Shown: piece after piece, positions 33,734 to 46,372 of the stretch
How the letters are laid out: each line of letters starts with the position of its first letter
Position numbering within the stretch: position 1 is the stretch's first letter
Assembly (NCBI RefSeq): GCF_949987515.2
Contig: NW_027192673.1
Span: forward strand, 1,731,001 to 1,795,000
Length of the DNA: 64,000 nt
Origin: Delphinus delphis
Taxonomy: Eukaryota > Chordata > Mammalia > Artiodactyla > Delphinidae
Direction of reading: 5' to 3'
Made by a program: the position numbers and the translations under genes
Notes under the pieces: generated by a model
Told to the model about the DNA's origin: nothing
The model's database searches: none
The model's input: the letters and a program-made list of their open reading frames with translations, nothing else

Positions 33734-35313
33734 ATTAGGGCCTGAAGCCATCCTGCGGTGTTGCGGCCAGGTCACAAGAAAGCGAGTTGAAGAAAGGAGC
33801 TCAGGGGCACTGTAATTCACAAACCTGCAGAGTTATAAATGACAGCTATCGTCCAAAAATAGACTGAAGTAAGGCTGCCAAGAGGACTTGAAAGCGGGGC
33901 AGAATTGCAGGAAACCGATTTCAGGAGGTAGACTGGAATTGCATTGAAAGCATAGGAAAAGAGGCAGAACGTCCACAATGATGCACTTGGCCAAAAAGGG
34001 CGTATGCGTTTTTTCCTGAATATATTCAGGAAAAAACGCATACGCCCTTTTTGGCCAACCCAGCAAGCTTGCAAAGGAAATCTGCACTACAATGAAGTCT
34101 CACTTCCCCCCGGTCAAAAGGGCCATCTGAAAAACCTGTAACATCCAGAAAGGCAGGACAGGCCATGGAGAACTGGGAGCCTTGTTATGCTGATGGGCGG
34201 GATGTAAATTGCCAACAACCACTCGGGAGAAGTGTATGGTGTTTCCTGAAACATCTAAAAAACAAAGCAACAGAACCTATGGCACTTCCACTTATGGTCC
34301 TATAGCTTAGGGAAATTAAAATCAAAAACACACAGCCACCCCAAAGTTTGGAACGGCTCTGTTTACAAGAACCTCGTTTACAGTACAAGTTCAACATCGC
34401 AGAAAGTGAAAAATGGATAAAGAAGTTGTGGTATTTACTTACAAAGCAATATCACTCAGCAATGAAATCTGTGTCATCAGGCCCTTAGCAGCACAATGAG
34501 TGGATTCAGGTATGATGATTCTAACTGAAATAAGTCACACAGAAAAAGAAACATCATAAGATATCAGTAATACACGGAATGTAAACTTGGCTACACAGGA
34601 ACTGAATTACAGAACAGAACAGGGTCTCAAATGTCGAAAACCAACTTATGCTTGCTTAAGGGGAAAGGTGAGTTGGGGTGCTGCATAAAACCAGAGATTG
34701 AAATGAGCACAGATAAAGTTCCTTAAGCCAAATATGGAATAGACAAGAGCTACTCCTTGCTCAACGAAATGGACTCAACACCGCATATTAAACGCCTAAG
34801 AATGTACCTGACTAGTAAGTATCTTAAAACCTATAGATTGCTATGTCTCCGAAAGAGAATCAAGCATGTGTACAGGGGCATAAACGCAGCAGTGATAGGA
34901 TTGGAGAGGTTCGGTGAGCAAATGAAGACCCTTTGAAGTCATATTGCATGGTACCCATTCCACGGGTTTCAACTACCCAGGTTTTAGGTATTCTTCCTTC
35001 AGCTAAAACATGCATGTGGAACCCAGAGTATGATCAACCATGTGATCGGGAGACGTGTTCAAATATATCTCAGTTTTCCTCCCCTGGTACTCGGGTGCAA
35101 CATTCCAGACGCTTTACTAACACTCTCCCCACTTGGAGAGTCAGCGCCTTTAACCTCCTGTTTGGCCCAGTTTGCAATTTCTGCGGAAGATGAACAGGAA
35201 TAGCGAGAACCAATGAGAGGCTAGCTGGAGGTGTCTGGACGGGCAAATTTAACTCTCATTTCCCACCAGGAGGAGGAAATAACCAAAGGCTCAGCGTGCC
35301 GTGCCAGAACCAG
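33734..35313 (+). repeat. Satellite copy 17 (block X, 1580 bp)
   Basis: Palindrome 33,987-34,058 is perfect. Reads cctatggcac (34,276) where most copies have cctagggcac; the same in copies 18, 19, 21 and 23. Confidence 0.93.
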
Positions 35314-36893
35314 ATTAGGGCCTGAAGCCATCCTGCGGTGTTGCGGCCAGGTCACAAGAAAGCGAGTTGAAGAAAGGAGCTCAGGGGCACTGTAATTCAC
35401 AAACCTGCAGAGTTATAAATGACAGCTATCGTCCAAAAATAGACTGAAGTAAGGCTGCCAAGAGGACTTGAAAGCGGGGCAGAATTGCAGGAAACCGGTT
35501 TCAGGAGGTAGACTGAAATTGCATTGAAAGCATAGGAAAAGAGGCAGAACGTCCACAATGATGCACTTGGCCAAAAAGGGCGTATGCGTTTTTTCCTGAA
35601 TATATTCAGGAAAAAACGCATACGCCCTTTTTGGCCAACCCAGCAAGCTTGCAAAGGAAATCTGCACTACAATGAAGTCTCACTTCCCCCCGGTCAAAAG
35701 GGCCATCTGAAAAACCTGTAACATCCAGAAAGGCAGGACAGGCCATGGAGAACTGGGAGCCTTGTTATGCTGATGGGCGGGATGTAAATTGCCAACAACC
35801 ACTCGGGAGAAGTGTATGGTGTTTCCTGAAACATCTAAAAAACAAAGCAACAGAACCTATGGCACTTCCACTTATGGTCCTATAGCTTAGGGAAATTAAA
35901 ATCAAAAACACACAGCCACCCCAAAGTTTGGAACGGCTCTGTTTACAAGAACCTCGTTTACAGTACAAGTTCAACATCGCAGAAAGTGAAAAATGGATAA
36001 AGAAGTTGTGGTATTTACTTACAAAGCAATATCACTCAGCAATGAAATCTGTGTCATCAGGCCCTTAGCAGCACAATGAGTGGATTCAGGTATGATGATT
36101 CTAACTGAAATAAGTCACACAGAAAAAGAAACATCATAAGATATCAGTAATACACGGAATGTAAACTTGGCTACACAGGAACTGAATTACAGAACAGAAC
36201 AGGGTCTCAAATGTCGAAAACCAACTTATGCTTGCTTAAGGGGAAAGGTGAGTTGGGGTGCTGCATAAAACCAGAGATTGAAATGAGCACAGATAAAGTT
36301 CCTTAAGCCAAATATGGAATAGACAAGAGCTACTCCTTGCTCAACGAAATGGACTCAACACCGCATATTAAACGCCTAAGAATGTACCTGACTAGTAAGT
36401 ATCTTAAAACCTATAGATTGCTATGTCTCCGAAAGAGAATCAAGCATGTGTACAGGGGCATAAACGCAGCAGTGATAGGATTGGAGAGGTTCGGTGAGCA
36501 AATGAAGACCCTTTGAAGTCATATTGCATGGTACCCATTCCACGGGTTTCAACTACCCAGGTTTTAGGTATTCTTCCTTCAGCTAAAACATGCATGTGGA
36601 ACCCAGAGTATGATCAACCATGTGATCGGGAGACGTGTTCAAATATATCTCAGTTTTCCTCCCCTGGTACTCGGGTGCAACATTCCAGACGCTTTACTAA
36701 CACTCTCCCCACTTGGAGAGTCAGCGCCTTTAACCTCCTGTTTGGCCCAGTTTGCAATTTCTGCGGAAGATGAACAGGAATAGCGAGAACCAATGAGAGG
36801 CTAGCTGGAGGTGTCTGGACGGGCAAATTTAACTCTCATTTCCCACCAGGAGGAGGAAATAACCAAAGGCTCAGCGTGCCGTGCCAGAACCAG
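35314..36893 (+). repeat. Satellite copy 18 (block X, 1580 bp)
   Basis: Palindrome 35,567-35,638 is perfect. Two visible differences from copy 17: aaaccggtttc (35,493) and gactgaaatt (35,511). Confidence 0.93.
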
Positions 36894-38473
36894 ATTAGGG
36901 CCTGAAGCCATCCTGCGGTGTTGCGGCCAGGTCACAAGAAAGCGAGTTGAAGAAAGGAGCTCAGGGGCACTGTAATTCACAAACCTGCAGAGTTATAAAT
37001 GACAGCTATCGTCCAAAAATAGACTGAAGTAAGGCTGCCAAGAGGACTTGAAAGCGGGGCAGAATTGCAGGAAACCGATTTCAGGAGGTAGACTGGAATT
37101 GCATTGAAAGCATAGGAAAAGAGGCAGAACGTCCACAATGATGCACTTGGCCAAAAAGGGCGTATGCGTTTTTTCCTGAATATATTCAGGAAAAAACGCA
37201 TACGCCCTTTTTGGCCAACCCAGCAAGCTTGCAAAGGAAATCTGCACTACAATGAAGTCTCACTTCCCCCCGGTCAAAAGGGCCATCTGAAAAACCTGTA
37301 ACATCCAGAAAGGCAGGACAGGCCATGGAGAACTGGGAGCCTTGTTATGCTGATGGGCGGGATGTAAATTGCCAACAACCACTCGGGAGAAGTGTATGGT
37401 GTTTCCTGAAACATCTAAAAAACAAAGCAACAGAACCTATGGCACTTCCACTTATGGTCCTATAGCTTAGGGAAATTAAAATCAAAAACACACAGCCACC
37501 CCAAAGTTTGGAACGGCTCTGTTTACAAGAACCTCGTTTACAGTACAAGTTCAACATCGCAGAAAGTGAAAAATGGATAAAGAAGTTGTGGTATTTACTT
37601 ACAAAGCAATATCACTCAGCAATGAAATCTGTGTCATCAGGCCCTTAGCAGCACAATGAGTGGATTCAGGTATGATGATTCTAACTGAAATAAGTCACAC
37701 AGAAAAAGAAACATCATAAGATATCAGTAATACACGGAATGTAAACTTGGCTACACAGGAACTGAATTACAGAACAGAACAGGGTCTCAAATGTCGAAAA
37801 CCAACTTATGCTTGCTTAAGGGGAAAGGTGAGTTGGGGTGCTGCATAAAACCAGAGATTGAAATGAGCACAGATAAAGTTCCTTAAGCCAAATATGGAAT
37901 AGACAAGAGCTACTCCTTGCTCAACGAAATGGACTCAACACCGCATATTAAACGCCTAAGAATGTACCTGACTAGTAAGTATCTTAAAACCTATAGATTG
38001 CTATGTCTCCGAAAGAGAATCAAGCATGTGTACAGGGGCATAAACGCAGCAGTGATAGGATTGGAGAGGTTCGGTGAGCAAATGAAGACCCTTTGAAGTC
38101 ATATTGCATGGTACCCATTCCACGGGTTTCAACTACCCAGGTTTTAGGTATTCTTCCTTCAGCTAAAACATGCATGTGGAACCCAGAGTATGATCAACCA
38201 TGTGATCGGGAGACGTGTTCAAATATATCTCAGTTTTCCTCCCCTGGTACTCGGGTGCAACATTCCAGACGCTTTACTAACACTCTCCCCACTTGGAGAG
38301 TCAGCGCCTTTAACCTCCTGTTTGGCCCAGTTTGCAATTTCTGCGGAAGATGAACAGGAATAGCGAGAACCAATGAGAGGCTAGCTGGAGGTGTCTGGAC
38401 GGGCAAATTTAACTCTCATTTCCCACCAGGAGGAGGAAATAACCAAAGGCTCAGCGTGCCGTGCCAGAACCAG
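36894..38473 (+). repeat. Satellite copy 19 (block X, 1580 bp)
   Basis: Palindrome 37,147-37,218 is perfect. No difference from copy 17 found by eye. Confidence 0.93.
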
Positions 38474-40053
38474 ATTAGGGCCTGAAGCCATCCTGCGGTG
38501 TTGCGGCCAGGTCACAAGAAAGCGAGTTGAAGAAAGGAGCTCAGGGGCACTGTAATTCACAAACCTGCAGAGTTATAAATGACAGCTATCGTCCAAAAAT
38601 AGACTGAAGTAAGGCTGCCAAGAGGACTTGAAAGCGGGGCAGAATTGCAGGAAACCGATTTCAGGAGGTAGACTGAAATTGCATTGAAAGCATAGGAAAA
38701 GAGGCAGAACGTCCACAATGATGCACTTGGCCAAAAAGGGCGTATGCGTTTTTTCCTGAATATATTCAGGAAAAACCGCATACGCCCTTTTTGGCCAACC
38801 AAGCAAGCTTGCAAAGGAAATCTGCACTACAATGAAGTCTCACTTCCCCCCGGTCAAAAGGGCCATCTGAAAAACGTGTAACATCCAGAAAGGCAGGACA
38901 GGCCATGGAGAACTGGGAGCCTTGTTATGCTGATGGGCGGGATGTAAATTGCCAACAACCACTCGGGAGAAGTGTATGGTGTTTCCTGAAACATCTAAAA
39001 AACAAAGCAACAGAGCCTAGGGCACTGCCACTTATGGTCCTATAGCTTAGGGAAATTAAAATCAAAAACACACAGCCACCCCAAAGTTTGGAACGGCTCT
39101 GTTTACAAGAACCTCGTTTACAGTACAAGTTCAACATCGCAGAAAGTGAAAAATGGATAAAGAAGTTGTGGTATTTACTTACAAAGCAATATCACTCAGC
39201 AATGAAATCTGTGTCATCAGGCCCTTAGCAGCACAATGAGTGGATTCAGGTATGATGATTCTAACTGAAATAAGTCACACAGAAAAAGAAACATCATAAG
39301 ATATCAGTAATACACGGAATGTAAACTTGGCTACACAGGAACTGAATTACAGAACAGAACAGGGTCTCAAATGTCGAAAACCAACTTATGCTTGCTTAAG
39401 GGGAAAGGTGAGTTGGGGTGCTGCATAAAACCAGAGATTGAAATGAGCACAGATAAAGTTCCTTAAGCCAAATATGGAATAGACAAGAGCTACTCCTTGC
39501 TCAACGAAATGGACTCAACACCGCATATTAAACGCCTAAGAATGTACCTGACTAGTAAGTATCTTAAAACCTATAGATTGCTATGTCTCCGAAAGAGAAT
39601 CAAGCATGTGTACAGGGGCATAAACGCAGCAGTGATAGGATTGGAGAGGTTCGGTGAGCAAATGAAGACCCTTTGAAGTCATATTGCATGGTACCCATTC
39701 CACGGGTTTCAACTACCCAGGTTTTAGGTATTCTTCCTTCAGCTAAAACATGCATGTGGAACCCAGAGTATGATCAACCATGTGATCGGGAGACGTGTTC
39801 AAATATATCTCAGTTTTCCTCCCCTGGTACTCGGGTGCAACATTCCAGACGCTTTACTAACACTCTCCCCACTTGGAGAGTCAGCGCCTTTAACCTCCTG
39901 TTTGGCCCAGTTTGCAATTTCTGCGGAAGATGAACAGGAATAGCGAGAACCAATGAGAGGCTAGCTGGAGGTGTCTGGACGGGCAAATTTAACTCTCATT
40001 TCCCACCAGGAGGAGGAAATAACCAAAGGCTCAGCGTGCCGTGCCAGAACCAG
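38474..40053 (+). repeat. Satellite copy 20 (block X, 1580 bp, with tract shared with copy 26)
   Basis: Palindrome 38,727-38,798 has one right-arm mismatch (c at 38,776). Between about 38,676 and 39,025 it departs from its block: gactgaaatt, ggaaaaaccgc, aaaacgtgtaac, agagcctagggcactgcc. The same combination recurs in copy 26. Confidence 0.93.
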
Positions 40054-41633
40054 ATTAGGGCCTGAAGCCATCCTGCGGTGTTGCGGCCAGGTCACAAGAA
40101 AGTGAGTTGAAGAAAGGAGCTCAGGGGCACTGTAATTCACAAACCTGCAGAGTTATAAATGACAGCTATCGTCCAAAAATAGACTGAAGTAAGGCTGCCA
40201 AGAGGACTTGAAAGCGGGGCAGAATTGCAGGAAACCGATTTCAGGAGGTAGACTGGAATTGCATTGAAAGCATAGGAAAAGAGGCAGAACGTCCACAATG
40301 ATGCACTTGGCCAAAAAGGGCGTATGCGTTTTTTCCTGAATATATTCAGGAAAAAACGCATACGCCCTTTTTGGCCAACCCAGCAAGCTTGCAAAGGAAA
40401 TCTGCACTACAATGAAGTCTCACTTCCCCCCGGTCAAAAGGGCCATCTGAAAAACCTGTAACATCCAGAAAGGCAGGACAGGCCATGGAGAACTGGGAGC
40501 CTTGTTATGCTGATGGGCGGGATGTAAATTGCCAACAACCACTCGGGAGAAGTGTATGGTGTTTCCTGAAACATCTAAAAAACAAAGCAACAGAACCTAT
40601 GGCACTTCCACTTATGGTCCTATAGCTTAGGGAAATTAAAATCAAAAACACACAGCCACCCCAAAGTTTGGAACGGCTCTGTTTACAAGAACCTCGTTTA
40701 CAGTACAAGTTCAACATCGCAGAAAGTGAAAAATGGATAAAGAAGTTGTGGTATTTACTTACAAAGCAATATCACTCAGCAATGAAATCTGTGTCATCAG
40801 GCCCTTAGCAGCACAATGAGTGGATTCAGGTATGATGATTCTAACTGAAATAAGTCACACAGAAAAAGAAACATCATAAGATATCAGTAATACACGGAAT
40901 GTAAACTTGGCTACACAGGAACTGAATTACAGAACAGAACAGGGTCTCAAATGTCGAAAACCAACTTATGCTTGCTTAAGGGGAAAGGTGAGTTGGGGTG
41001 CTGCATAAAACCAGAGATTGAAATGAGCACAGATAAAGTTCCTTAAGCCAAATATGGAATAGACAAGAGCTACTCCTTGCTCAACGAAATGGACTCAACA
41101 CCGCATATTAAACGCCTAAGAATGTACCTGACTAGTAAGTATCTTAAAACCTATAGATTGCTATGTCTCCGAAAGAGAATCAAGCATGTGTACAGGGGCA
41201 TAAACGCAGCAGTGATAGGATTGGAGAGGTTCGGTGAGCAAATGAAGACCCTTTGAAGTCATATTGCATGGTACCCATTCCACGGGTTTCAACTACCCAG
41301 GTTTTAGGTATTCTTCCTTCAGCTAAAACATGCATGTGGAACCCAGAGTATGATCAACCATGTGATCGGGAGACGTGTTCAAATATATCTCAGTTTTCCT
41401 CCCCTGGTACTCGGGTGCAACATTCCAGACGCTTTACTAACACTCTCCCCACTTGGAGAGTCAGCGCCTTTAACCTCCTGTTTGGCCCAGTTTGCAATTT
41501 CTGCGGAAGATGAACAGGAATAGCGAGAACCAATGAGAGGCTAGCTGGAGGTGTCTGGACGGGCAAATTTAACTCTCATTTCCCACCAGGAGGAGGAAAT
41601 AACCAAAGGCTCAGCGTGCCGTGCCAGAACCAG
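40054..41633 (+). repeat. Satellite copy 21 (block X, 1580 bp)
   Basis: Palindrome 40,307-40,378 is perfect. One private change, agaaagtgagttg at 40,097. Confidence 0.93.
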
Positions 41634-43213
41634 ATTAGGGCCTGAAGCCATCCTGCGGTGTTGCGGCCAGGTCACAAGAAAGCGAGTTGAAGAAAGGAGC
41701 TCAGGGGCACTGTAATTCACAAACCTGCAGAGTTATAAATGACAGCTATCGTCCAAAAATAGACTGAAGTAAGGCTGCCAAGAGGACTTGAAAGCGGGGC
41801 AGAATTGCAGGAAACCGATTTCAGGAGGTAGACTGGAATTGCATTGAAAGCATAGGAAAAGAGGCAGAACGTCCACAATGATGCACTTGGCCAAAAAGGG
41901 CGTATGCGTTTTTTCCTGAATATATTCAGGAAAAAACGCATACGCCCTTTTTGGCCAACCCAGCAAGCTTGCAAAGGAAATCTGCACTACAATGAAGTCT
42001 CACTTCCCCCCGGTCAAAAGGGCCATCTGAAAAACCTGTAACATCCAGAAAGGCAGGACAGGCCATGGAGAACTGGGAGCCTTGTTATGCTGATGGGCGG
42101 GATGTAAATTGCCAACAACCACTCGGGAGAAGTGTATGGTGTTTCCTGAAACATCTAAAAAACAAAGCAACAGAGCCTAGGGCACTGCCACTTATGGTCC
42201 TATAGCTTAGGGAAATTAAAATCAAAAACACACAGCCACCCCAAAGTTTGGAACGGCTCTGTTTACAAGAACCTCGTTTACAGTACAAGTTCAACATCGC
42301 AGAAAGTGAAAAATGGATAAAGAAGTTGTGGTATTTACTTACAAAGCAATATCACTCAGCAATGAAATCTGTGTCATCAGGCCCTTAGCAGCACAATGAG
42401 TGGATTCAGGTATGATGATTCTAACTGAAATAAGTCACACAGAAAAAGAAACATCATAAGATATCAGTAATACACGGAATGTAAACTTGGCTACACAGGA
42501 ACTGAATTACAGAACAGAACAGGGTCTCAAATGTCGAAAACCAACTTATGCTTGCTTAAGGGGAAAGGTGAGTTGGGGTGCTGCATAAAACCAGAGATTG
42601 AAATGAGCACAGATAAAGTTCCTTAAGCCAAATATGGAATAGACAAGAGCTACTCCTTGCTCAACGAAATGGACTCAACACCGCATATTAAACGCCTAAG
42701 AATGTACCTGACTAGTAAGTATCTTAAAACCTATAGATTGCTATGTCTCCGAAAGAGAATCAAGCATGTGTACAGGGGCATAAACGCAGCAGTGATAGGA
42801 TTGGAGAGGTTCGGTGAGCAAATGAAGACCCTTTGAAGTCATATTGCATGGTACCCATTCCACCGGTTTCAACTACCCAGGTTTTAGGTATTCTTCCTTC
42901 AGCTAAAACATGCATGTGGAACCCAGAGTATGATCAACCATGTGATCGGGAGACGTGTTCAAATATATCTCAGTTTTCCTCCCCTGGTACTCGGGTGCAA
43001 CATTCCAGACGCTTTACTAACACTCTCCCCACTTGGAGAGTCAGCGCCTTTAACCTCCTGTTTGGCCCAGTTTGCAATTTCTGCGGAAGATGAACAGGAA
43101 TAGCGAGAACCAATGAGAGGCTAGCTGGAGGTGTCTGGACGGGCAAATTTAACTCTCATTTCCCACCAGGAGGAGGAAATAACCAAAGGCTCAGCGTGCC
43201 GTGCCAGAACCAG
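41634..43213 (+). repeat. Satellite copy 22 (block X, 1580 bp)
   Basis: Palindrome 41,887-41,958 is perfect. Has agagcctagggcactgcc (42,173) like copy 20 and a private ccaccggtttc at 42,860. Confidence 0.93.
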
Positions 43214-44793
43214 ATTAGGGCCTGAAGCCATCCTGCGGTGTTGCGGCCAGGTCACAAGAAAGCGAGTTGAAGAAAGGAGCTCAGGGGCACTGTAATTCAC
43301 AAACCTGCAGAGTTATAAATGACAGCTATCGTCCAAAAATAGACTGAAGTAAGGCTGCCAAGAGGACTTGAAAGCGGGGCAGAATTGCAGGAAACCGATT
43401 TCAGGAGGTAGACTGGAATTGCATTGAAAGCATAGGAAAAGAGGCAGAACGTCCACAATGATGCACTTGGCCAAAAAGGGCGTATGCGTTTTTTCCTGAA
43501 TATATTCAGGAAAAAACGCATACGCCCTTTTTGGCCAACCCAGCAAGCTTGCAAAGGAAATCTGCACTACAATGAAGTCTCACTTCCCCCCGGTCAAAAG
43601 GGCCATCTGAAAAACCTGTAACATCCAGAAAGGCAGGACAGGCCATGGAGAACTGGGAGCCTTGTTATGCTGATGGGCGGGATGTAAATTGCCAACAACC
43701 ACTCGGGAGAAGTGTATGGTGTTTCCTGAAACATCTAAAAAACAAAGCAACAGAACCTATGGCACTTCCACTTATGGTCCTATAGCTTAGGGAAATTAAA
43801 ATCAAAAACACACAGCCACCCCAAAGTTTGGAACGGCTCTGTTTACAAGAACCTCGTTTACAGTACAAGTTCAACATCGCAGAAAGTGAAAAATGGATAA
43901 AGAAGTTGTGGTATTTACTTACAAAGCAATATCACTCAGCAATGAAATCTGTGTCATCAGGCCCTTAGCAGCACAATGAGTGGATTCAGGTATGATGATT
44001 CTAACTGAAATAAGTCACACAGAAAAAGAAACATCATAAGATATCAGTAATACACGGAATGTAAACTTGGCTACACAGGAACTGAATTACAGAACAGAAC
44101 AGGGTCTCAAATGTCGAAAACCAACTTATGCTTGCTTAAGGGGAAAGGTGAGTTGGGGTGCTGCATAAAACCAGAGATTGAAATGAGCACAGATAAAGTT
44201 CCTTAAGCCAAATATGGAATAGACAAGAGCTACTCCTTGCTCAACGAAATGGACTCAACACCGCATATTAAACGCCTAAGAATGTACCTGACTAGTAAGT
44301 ATCTTAAAACCTATGGATTGCTATGTCTCCGAAAGAGAATCAAGCATGTGTACAGGGGCATAAACGCAGCAGTGATAGGATTGGAGAGGTTCGGTGAGCA
44401 AATGAAGACCCTTTGAAGTCATATTGCATGGTACCCATTCCACGGGTTTCAACTACCCAGGTTTTAGGTATTCTTCCTTCAGCTAAAACATGCATGTGGA
44501 ACCCAGAGTATGATCAACCATGTGATCGGGAGACGTGTTCAAATATGTCTCAGTTTTCCTCCCCTGGTACTCGGGTGCAACATTCCAGACGCTTTACTAA
44601 CACTCTCCCCACTTGGAGAGTCAGCGCCTTTAACCTCCTGTTTGGCCCAGTTTGCAATTTCTGCGGAAGATGAACAGGAATAGCGAGAACCAATGAGAGG
44701 CTAGCTGGAGGTGTCTGGACGGGCAAATTTAACTCTCATTTCCTAACAGGAAGAGGAAATAACCAAAGGCTCAGCATGCCGTACCGGAACCAG
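43214..44793 (+). repeat. Satellite copy 23 (block X, 1580 bp, last of block)
   Basis: Palindrome 43,467-43,538 is perfect. In its second half the block-specific ctatagattg and caaatatatctc revert to ctatggattg (44,311) and caaatatgtctc (44,540), marking the block edge. Confidence 0.93.
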
Positions 44794-46372
44794 ATTAGGG
44801 CCTGAAGTCATCCTGCGGTGTTGCGGCCAGCTCAAAAGAAACCGAGTTGAAGAAAGGAGCGCAGGGGCACTGTAATTCACAAACCTGCAGAGTTATAAAT
44901 GACAGCTATCGTCCAAAAATAGACTGAAGTAAGGCTGCCAAGAGGACTTGAAAGCGGGGCAGAATTGCAGGAAACCGATTTCAGGAGGTAGACTGGAATT
45001 GCATTGAAAGCATAGGAAAAGAGGCAGAACGTCCACAATGATGCACTTGGCCAAAAAGGGCGTATGCGTTTTTTCCTGAATATATTCAGGAAAAAACGCA
45101 TACGCCCTTTTTGGCCAACCAAGCAAGCTTGCAAAGGAAATCTGCACTACAATGAAATCTCACTTCCCCCCGGGCAAAAGGGCCATCTGAAAAAAGTGTA
45201 AAATCCAGAAAGGCAGGACAGGCCATGGAGAACTGGGAGCCTTGTTATGCTGATGGGCGGGATGTAAATTGCCAACAACCACTCGGGAGAAGTGTATGGT
45301 GTTTCCTGAAACATCTAAAAAACAAAGCAACAGAACCTAGGGCACTTCCACTTATGGCCCTATAGCTTAGGGAAATTAAAATCAAAAAGACACAGCCACC
45401 CCAAAGTTTGGAACGGCTCTGTTTACAAGAACCTCGTTTACAGTACAAGTTCAACATTGCAGAAAGTGAAAAATGGATAAAGAAGTTGTGGTATTTACTT
45501 ACAAAGCAATATCACTCAGCAATGAAATCTGTGTCATCAGGCCCTTAGCAGCACAATGAGTGGATTCAGGTATGATGATTCTAACTGAAATAAGTCACAC
45601 AGAAAAAGAAACATCATAAGATATCAGTAATACACGGAATGTAAACTTGGCTACACAGGAACTGAATTACAGAACAGAACAGGGTCTCAAATTTAGAAAA
45701 CCAACTTATGCTTGCTTAAGGGTAAAGGTGAGTTGGGGTGCTGCATAAAACCAGAGATTGAAATGAGCACAGATAAAGTTCCTTAAGCCAAATATGGAAT
45801 AGACAAGAGCTACTCCTTGCTCAACGAAATGGACTCAACACCGCATATTAAACGCCTAAGAATGTACCTGACAATAAGTATCTTAAAACCTATGGATTGC
45901 TATGTCTCCGAAAGAGAATCAAGCATGTGTACAGGGGCATAAACGCAGCAGTGCTAGGATTGGAGAGGTTCGGTGAGCAAATGAAGACCCTTTGAAGTCA
46001 TATTGCATGGTACCCATTCCACAGGTTTCAACGACCCAGGTTTAAGGTATTCTTCCTTCAGCTAAAACATGCATGTGGAACCTAGAGTATGATCAACCAT
46101 GTGATCGGGAGACGTGTTCAAATATGTCTCAGTTTTCCTCCCCTGGTACTCGGGTGCAACATTCCAGACGCTTTACTAACACTCTCCCCACTTGGAGAGT
46201 CAGTCCCTTTAACCTCCTGTTTGGCCCAGTTTGCAATTTCTGCGGAAGATGAACAGGAATAGTGAGAACCAATGAGAGGCTAGCTGGAGGTGTCTGGACG
46301 GGCAAATTTAACTCTCATTTCCCACCAGGAAGAGGAATTAACCAAAGGCTCAGCATGCCGGGCCGGAACCAG
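44794..46372 (+). repeat. Satellite copy 24 (type A, 1579 bp)
   Basis: Palindrome 45,047-45,118 is perfect. Private features: gaaaccgagttg near 44,838, ggagcgcagg near 44,856, and a 2-bp loss at cctgacaataag (45,867). Confidence 0.92.

Larger units (their letters stand above)
33734..44793 (+). repeat. Recent amplification block: seven copies of exactly 1580 bp
   Basis: Copies 17-23 share a set of variants rare or absent elsewhere: tgtaacatccag (position +400 or so), caaaaacacacag, tctcaaatgtcgaaaacc and, in all but the last, ctatagattg and caaatatatctc. By eye adjacent copies differ at only a few bases, and copies 17 and 19 look identical. Every spacing is exactly 1,580 bp (7 x 1,580 = 11,060). 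Confidence 0.93.

Noticed and set aside
33734..44793. Higher-order (dimer or trimer) repeat structure in block X
   Set aside because: Variant combinations such as agagcctaggg or gactgaaatt occur in copies 18, 20 and 22 irregularly and do not define a repeating multi-copy unit.
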